From: Stictocephala bisonia
Lineage: Eukaryota > Arthropoda > Insecta > Hemiptera > Membracidae
Length of the DNA stretch: 64,000 bases
NCBI GenBank assembly: GCA_035578905.1
Contig: JAQJVL010000156.1
Location: 558,001 to 622,000 of the forward strand
Reading direction: 5' to 3'
Shown: positions 38,001-46,047 of the stretch, piece after piece
How the letters are laid out: each line of letters begins with the position of its first letter
Position numbering within the stretch: position 1 is the stretch's first letter
Translations under genes and position numbers: made by a program
Notes under the pieces: model-generated
Told to the model about the DNA's origin: nothing
What the model saw: the letters and a program-made list of their open reading frames with translations, nothing else
Database searches by the model: none

Positions 38001-41000
38001 TCATTCTCTAAAATTTATGAAAGGGTTGTGTGTTCAGAATTAACTGATTTTCTTGAAAAAAACAAAGTCCTTGAAAACCAGCAATACGGTTTCAGAGCAG
38101 GTCGACCTGTGATTGGCGCTAGCATACATTTTGTAGAATGAATTCTTGATTCCATTAATAAAAAGAAAAGGGTTGTTGATGTATTCATGGACCTTAGTAA
38201 GGCTTTTGACAGTGTATCTCATTCTAAACTACTACATAAACTGTCAGAAGTAGGGGTGAGAGGAAGATCTTTACATTGGTTTTAGTCAAACCTCGCTGGA
38301 AGGAAACAGTATATAGAAACAGTATATAGAAACAGTATATAGAAACAGTATATAGAAACAGTATATAGAAACAGTATATAGAAACAGTATATAGAAACAG
38401 TATATAGAAACAGTATATAGAAAAAGTATATAGAAACAGTATATAGAAACAGTATATAGAAACAGTATATAGAAACAGTATATAGAAACAGTATATAGAA
38501 ACAGTATATAGAAACAGTATATAGAAATCAATTTTATTAATAATCAAATAAAAAAATTCTCTGTGCCACTATCATAAAAACTGTATTTTTTAATATTGGG
38601 GCCATTACTATTTTTGATATATATGAAAGGCGTGCCAAAATTACTATAGCAGCCTAAAAATTTTGTTTGTATGCAGACAATATTAATGTTAAGATTTCTG
38701 AGGGAAAGAGCTCTGTAGACGTAGAAATATTTACTTTCACAATACTGACTGAAATAAATGAATTCCTCAATAATAATCAATTGCTCATCAATCCAAGAAA
38801 AAAGAAAGAAAAAAACAAAATGTAGTCCATTCCCTGAAGTCCCCATTAGCTGAAGTTAATGCGCATGAGACTTTAAATGTTGCTATTAATCATGATTTAA
38901 GTGATGAAATTAATACAATTAAATTTCTAGGATTAACTATTGCCAGTCATTTAAATTGGGACAACCATATGCAAGTAGTGTGCTGTAAATTAACATCTGG
39001 ATTGTTTGCACTAAGGAAAAAGTCCACTATCTGCGATTTTGAAACGCTAATAACAATATTTTGCACTTGCAGTCTCACATATCTTTTGGTTTATGTCTTT
39101 AAGGCGGTACAAGTGAGAAAAACATGGATTGTATTTTAAAAATGCAGAAAAAAGCAATTAGAACTATTCTAAAACCAAAGTGGAATGATTCTGTCAAGGA
39201 GCATTTTGCAAAACTGGGCCTGATGACAGATTGTAGTCTATACATATTAAGTAATAATGTACATTAAAACAAATTTAAAATCACTACATAAATTGGGTGA
39301 TTATCACTACTATAACACGAGGTACAATGATATTCCTGCTCATAATAAGTGCAACTTAAACATTTATACAAAAACACCTTCCTATGTGGGAATAAAATCC
39401 TATAACCATTTACCAAAATCACTTAAAGAAATCTCGGGCCTTAAAATTTTTCAGAAAAAACTTCATTATACCTTAATATGTAAGCCCCTATACTGCATTG
39501 AAGAACTCTGAAAAATAATAACTAATACTTTTACACTTTTATTTTATAATTAACTTTATTTTAAGCTAGTTTTTAGTATTCTGTGATGCTATAAAATGTA
39601 CCAATTTGTACTACTATATTATGAATAAAGAGTATCGATTGATTGAGTGTTGACAATATTTATTTTTACAAAATGAAAGGAGTTTCTATTTTTTTTAACT
39701 TGAGAAACACTTATTGCAGCCTTTAACTTAACACTAGTTTATACGGGAGTCACAACTGATGCTACTTACATCAATAATACTGACAGACTCAGGCACACAG
39801 TTATATGTATACAAAAACGTAAGCACCATCAACAGGAAGCTGGTGGCAAAGACAACAGTGTAACCATATTCAGTGCTTGTCTGTAGCAAATACGGCGCAA
39901 TAAGTGAGGATAAGAGAATGCCCCCTAGACAGCCAGCCATCACACTTGCCATTCTATAACAGGATTACAAAATCTAATTAATATTTACTCTTGTATAATT
40001 TTGTAGGATTGTCAGCATTTGTACAGATAAGCCTTCTGTAAAGTTTTAGCTCCTGATTTTGAAGTGTCACCTCCCTTCAGACTGTCCCAAAAATCATCAG
40101 CAGCTGCTAAAATAGCCCAAGATTATAGTGTGTTGAGCGTTCAAGTGACTAGGGATGAAGGCACATAAAGCACAGAAAGGACTGGGATTAGCCATTACCA
40201 GCATTACTGAGCATACACACTTAATTATCAGACCATTCACTCAAAGTTTTATCTAACCCATTGCGGATCATGTAGCGTGGCGCGCTCTCGGGCCTAAACA
40301 ATATGAACAAACGCAAGGACTAAATTCCCCAAACTAATATCAAGTAGTCAAGACAACAGTAAACAGAAAATGGTAAAAAGATCCTTATTCTTATATATGA
40401 GAGGCCGACACAACGTTGTTGGTATTTTAAGGTGAATATGAATGATTATATGAGTGTAGGATGAGTGTGGATGAGTGTAGTCTGGTTACTAGCTGAGTTC
40501 AACTGTTCCTCAGAAAGGGCAATTTATTAATAGCCCAACAGCCAGGGCAACTAAGGGACCTACAGCTTTACGTGGAATCCAAACCACGTAGTGCTGGTCT
40601 GATTTTAAGCTAATTGACAAGCCTGATACTCAGTTATTTCCCCCACACAACATCCACACCACCCAACATGGACACTCCAGACTTCTCTAGTAGTGTCCAC
40701 ACCGATAGCAACCATTGAGCGGACCCCATGTCGGTATTAAGAGGACCGAGCATCCAACCTATCGCCCACAATCTCCTAAACACTTTGTCCCCATGTAGCT
40801 GGGTTACAGCTACATGGGCCACCAGTGCCAACAAGGAGACAAACAGATAAGTGCCTCAAAACATATGGGTGCATTGCAACAGCAATAACATTGACCCATA
40901 GGGCTGAGTGACGCAACTGTAAACAACAAGTGCCGTGACGTCAACATCACATCGTTGAGCTATCAGTTCACTCGGCACGGAACGTGAAGGCCACATCTTT

Positions 41001-44000
41001 GATCTGCAATGAGTTAAAAATTAGACCAAATATCAAAAAAAAGCTTTAAATTTTTCAGTTACAATATTTCATATACCTAGATATGCAAGTTCAAGGCATT
41101 AACTTGTTTTGCACACCTACAGATAGATATTATACATAATTAAGCCTAGAGTACTTTTTTTTTACTTTTTTTATGGTAGAAAAATAACTAAGAAACATGA
41201 ATATGATTGTTATTCTTGCAAAAACGCTGGGAAGATGACAAAAACGAGGGAAATAGACAAATATTCTTTCCGTAAACATAGCGTTGTGTGGAATTTCGTC
41301 CTGATCAGTAAACATGGAAATGTGCCGGTTTCATTAAAGTTATGTTTTTATAGGATAAGCCTAGGCTATTGTTAGGTTAGGTTGATTGTAAAATCATTGC
41401 CATATTCGCGGACAAAATTCTGCATAATTTGAATACCCAAAACATTATTTTTTCATACAACAATATTTTTGGTTTTTCCTCTCATTTTATAATTTTCACA
41501 GCTTTTCCATAAAAAAAATTGTCATATTCTTGTTTCTTAGTAATATATATGCCATGAAAAAAATGCTCAGCAAAAAATGACAAGGCTTCTGTTATCTATA
41601 ATTACCCAATTTACATCACATTCAAACCTAAAACATGCATCTTACATACATTTTTACGATACAGTTCTAGCGTAACTGAATTTTGTAGCAATTTGATTAC
41701 TATGAATTCTAACACTTTCTATAGAAGATAAAAAAAGAGCATTCATTGGATGATACACTTTGTATAGATATATATTATTGTAACGAATATAGCCATAGGC
41801 ATATATCATATTGTGTTGAATTATTTGATTTGTTTTGTATATTAAACTGAGGAACATTTTTGAACTAGGCTTTAAATAAGAGTTCACTTAATAATAATTA
41901 ATTGCAATTAATGTATGAAATATTTTTTTTAATTAATACTTAAAAAACGATTATGTTCATTTAGTTTTTGCAATAGTGTAGAGATCATACCTGAATGCTC
42001 TCTTATCATATTCCGTGATATCACTGATATAGCAGTACAATGCCAGGAAGAAGCTGGTGTATCCTCCGCTGAGAGCTACAGGGATGGAGGGTAGCAGGAA
42101 GTACAAGGGGTGAAGTCTTGGTATTACAGAAAGACTGCACCACATCGCTGTTGAGATTGTGTAGCCTATATTGTCAACAAATTGTTTCTATTAAAATATC
42201 CTGGCATTTTTAATTTAGAAGTGAAAGTATTTATACAGATAAATGATGCTAAATTAACCCTCCAAGTGATACGTATTTTACTCTTCAGTGATAGGCCTGT
42301 TTTAGGCATCGCGCAGTGTTTTTTTATAAAATTCATAAAAAATTTTAAATATACCTGTAATATGACATATTACATATCAAAATGTTCTAAATAATATGTA
42401 CTAAATGGTTATGAAAAAGAAAAACTTACCAAAAATTTTCTTATCTTGAGAAACTTTGGATGACCTTGAAAAAAAATGTTCTCAAAAATATTTGTTTGTT
42501 TTTGAGTCTATTTATTATAGTTGTTATGGAAACACTTTTAAAATCCATTATATACAAAAGTTACACAATTTAGTTCTGAACACAAAAATATATAACACTC
42601 ACAGTTTATATGTTGTAGTATATAAGAAAGTCATATAGAAAATGTTTTTGTACTAGCATAAAAAAGCAGAAATTTCAGAAAAGTGTATTTGTTATTATAA
42701 AGTTCCATTATAGGCCTAATATTTATATAGGATTGTAAAACTTTATTTTCACTTGTAAATGTTTCTAAAACCCGAATAAAATACTGTTTGCAGCAATTTG
42801 CAAATTATAACTATATTTACATAGAATAACGAGGATAAATATCCCTTATTCCGAATCTGACTCCGCTACAGCAGGTGCCTTTCTCTTTTTAGCTCCTTTA
42901 GGTCTCCAGAAGTGGTTCAAACGGCTTAGTTGACTCATATTTACAAATAATAACAATATTTACAAACATACAAACTAAATAAAACAACTAAACGCACTAA
43001 TATAACCTTCAAACGGAATAATAAACAACACTGATATACGACGCTTTGTCACAGAACACGAATGACTGAGCGCGGGAACCAGCTGATCGTAAATAATCAA
43101 TACTACTTTTCCCGCGTATTTGAAAAACGTTTGACATAGAGTATCATAAAGAGGAACTCTTTCTGAACATTTTAGTATAAAATATAACTGATTTCCGATT
43201 TTAGTTATTTGTATGCGGCGCTTTTCGCGATCGGCTCGGAGCGAGCCGTTATCGATTCAGAGGGGGTCATTAACGGCTCGGACCGAGCCGATATCACTTG
43301 GAGGGTTAAGAGATTGGATTTATAGATAATCTGATTAAAACACTGATAAGCAAGTGATCATTTTATAACATTCTTGTCTCATTGTAACAAGTTTAATGAA
43401 ACAGAGAGTAGCTTTATAAAATATAATTTCTTATATTATTTATGTTATATACATGGCTGTCCTAAAAGAAATTACACATTTTAACAACAATATATAACTA
43501 TAGAAACCTTTAACTATATAATTAAATTCATATGTGTACAGATAGAAAACATCTAAAAGTTTGTAGTGTAATTTAGTAAATCTCAATATGGCCACCTTTT
43601 AAGGACTGTAAAGGTCTCCAAACATTTGTGAGCTTTCTTGAGTAACGTTTGCGATAGCATCTCTTATCTGCTCTCATAGGTGGTTCACTTAATACAGAAT
43701 GTTTGACTGAGTTAGACAAAGGAGAGTAATGATTACAATACTCAAGTCTAAAACGTCTTTGAACTGAGACTATTGATTTAAATTCAGTAAACCACAATAC
43801 ACTGAACTGAGAAGTAGCTATAGTTCTGTTGAATTGTTATGATCAATGTAAACAACAATAAATTACCAACAAAACTGCTGTTTGAATAATTAATTGCATA
43901 TGAAAATTGGTGATAGAGAAATTACTCAAGCAATTTTAAATTCAATGACCAAAAAGTGCGGTAAAATTCTTTGATATGCTAAATTTTGTGTTCACGCCTA

Positions 44001-45827
44001 CAGAGCCTCAAACGGAGTACATATTGGGATTTATTGAGTACTACTAAACACTTTTTGAGTTTTTTTATCTATACATTTATACATTTTACTTCATAGTTGA
44101 AATTGGGTAATTGAAAATTGATATTAAAATTTGTCAATTCTTTTTGGACTGCCCTGTATAATATCTAATTTTTTAAAAATTTATCTTATATTTTTATAAT
44201 CTATACCTATAAAAGGCAAATACCACTGAATCACTCACTCACCTCCTTAATCATTAGGTAGAGCTAGATTTTCAATTTGTAGGTGTAAATCAAATTGGTT
44301 AATTTACGACCTCTAAGAGTAGACTTCCAGAATGTTCTAGACTGTGAAACTTTGTTATCTAGGAGAACATACTGTATTAAATGGGAAAATATTCAATTTA
44401 ATCTGAACACATGTCATAGGACATGGCTAGAAACACGACATTTCACTGATTCAGAGTCAATTACCGTTCTTTGCGCCCTCTAAAAGTAGACTTACAGATT
44501 TTTCTAGACTATGAAACTTCCTAGGAGAACAAAATATTTTCAATAAAAAAATTAATAATTTAGTTTTAAAGCATGCATAGCCAGATCATAGGACATGGCT
44601 AAACATGGCAAGAAACACAACTTTTTATTGATTCAGAGTAAAATATAGTACTTTGTCTTTATAAAAGTACTTTATAAAAGTAGACTTAAAGATTTCTATA
44701 GACTGAAACTTTTTTTATTTAAGAGAACAAACTGATTTTAATCGGAAAATTTACAATTTAATATAACCAAATGCATAGCCAGTTCACAGGACATGGCTAA
44801 ATATGGCGAGATATCCGATATTTAATTGATTCAGAGTCAACTACAGTAATTTGTGCTCTCTAAAAGTAAACTTACGAATTTGTCAAGACTTAGAGCGAAC
44901 TGATTTCAATCGGAAAATTTTAAATTTAATATCTACATATATAAAAGCCATTTACCACTTATCACTATTTCTCCAAAACTATACGTCCAATTGACTTGAT
45001 ATTTTGTGCATATGTTTATCTTGGCCCTTAGAAGCTCACTAAAAAAGGATTTTCTTCTTCGACCTCAGGACTCTGTTCCACTGGCCTCCAAAATTCCCAT
45101 GGTATTCTTATGGAGCTATATTAATTGATTGATTTATTTGATTAACAGTGTTACATAACAACAAATAGAACAAAATTGTGGTAGGCTAGACTTTAAAAAT
45201 TAAAAATAATTGAGTACATTAGTAAACTATACATAACATCAGCTGTTCTAAATTGGATACTGTGCAAACTAAAAGGTCACTGTACATTTCAATTATACAA
45301 TTAAAATTCAATATTATGAACAGCAAAGCAGGCGGGTACAGCTAGTCTTTCAATAAATGAAATAATTTTCCATAATAGCTATTCCAATTCAACCTAAATA
45401 AATTATGATTCATTTCTCCCACTCTTTAACTATCGGTATAATTAATTACTGATATTACAATATTTTTTTGGCTGCTAAAACAATCTATATTGCCTTTCAT
45501 AACATCTGTGCTCATCAATTCAAATGGATCATAATCTGTATATAAACTTTATTCAGTAAGTGAATTACTAACCATAAGCTTGGAGGGTTTGAATTTTGGT
45601 CTGTGCACTCCGCAGTCCATAGCTTTAACTGCACTATTTGCCATGCTGACACTATTTAATAGTTAATTAGTATATTAGAGAGATAGGACATCAGCAAACT
45701 TACCTTAAAAGACAAGTTCACTAACATCAGAGTAGTAGTCACAAACATAAAATAAACACAATCTCACAAAATTTCAACACCACAGGCATTTTCTTCAGGT
45801 GAGTAGAGGGAGAGGGAGAGAGAGAGG

Positions 45828-45879
<52 letters not shown>

Positions 45880-45999
45880 GAGGGAGAGAGGGAGAGAGAG
45901 AGAGAGGGAGGAAGGGAGGGAGGGAGGGAGAGGGATAGAGGGAGGGAGGGAGAGGGAGAGAGGGAGGGAGGGAGGGAGGGAGGGAGGGAGGGAGGGAGG

Positions 46000-46047
<48 letters not shown>

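Noticed and set aside
38224..38547. Minus-strand frames encoding repeated YILFLYTVSIYCF
   Set aside because: Direct translation of the 13-bp minisatellite in the antisense direction; no gene signals.
42182..42394. 70-codon plus-strand frame beside transporter exon 2
   Set aside because: Starts in the intron and runs into the piggyBac-like element; no motif and no splice support.
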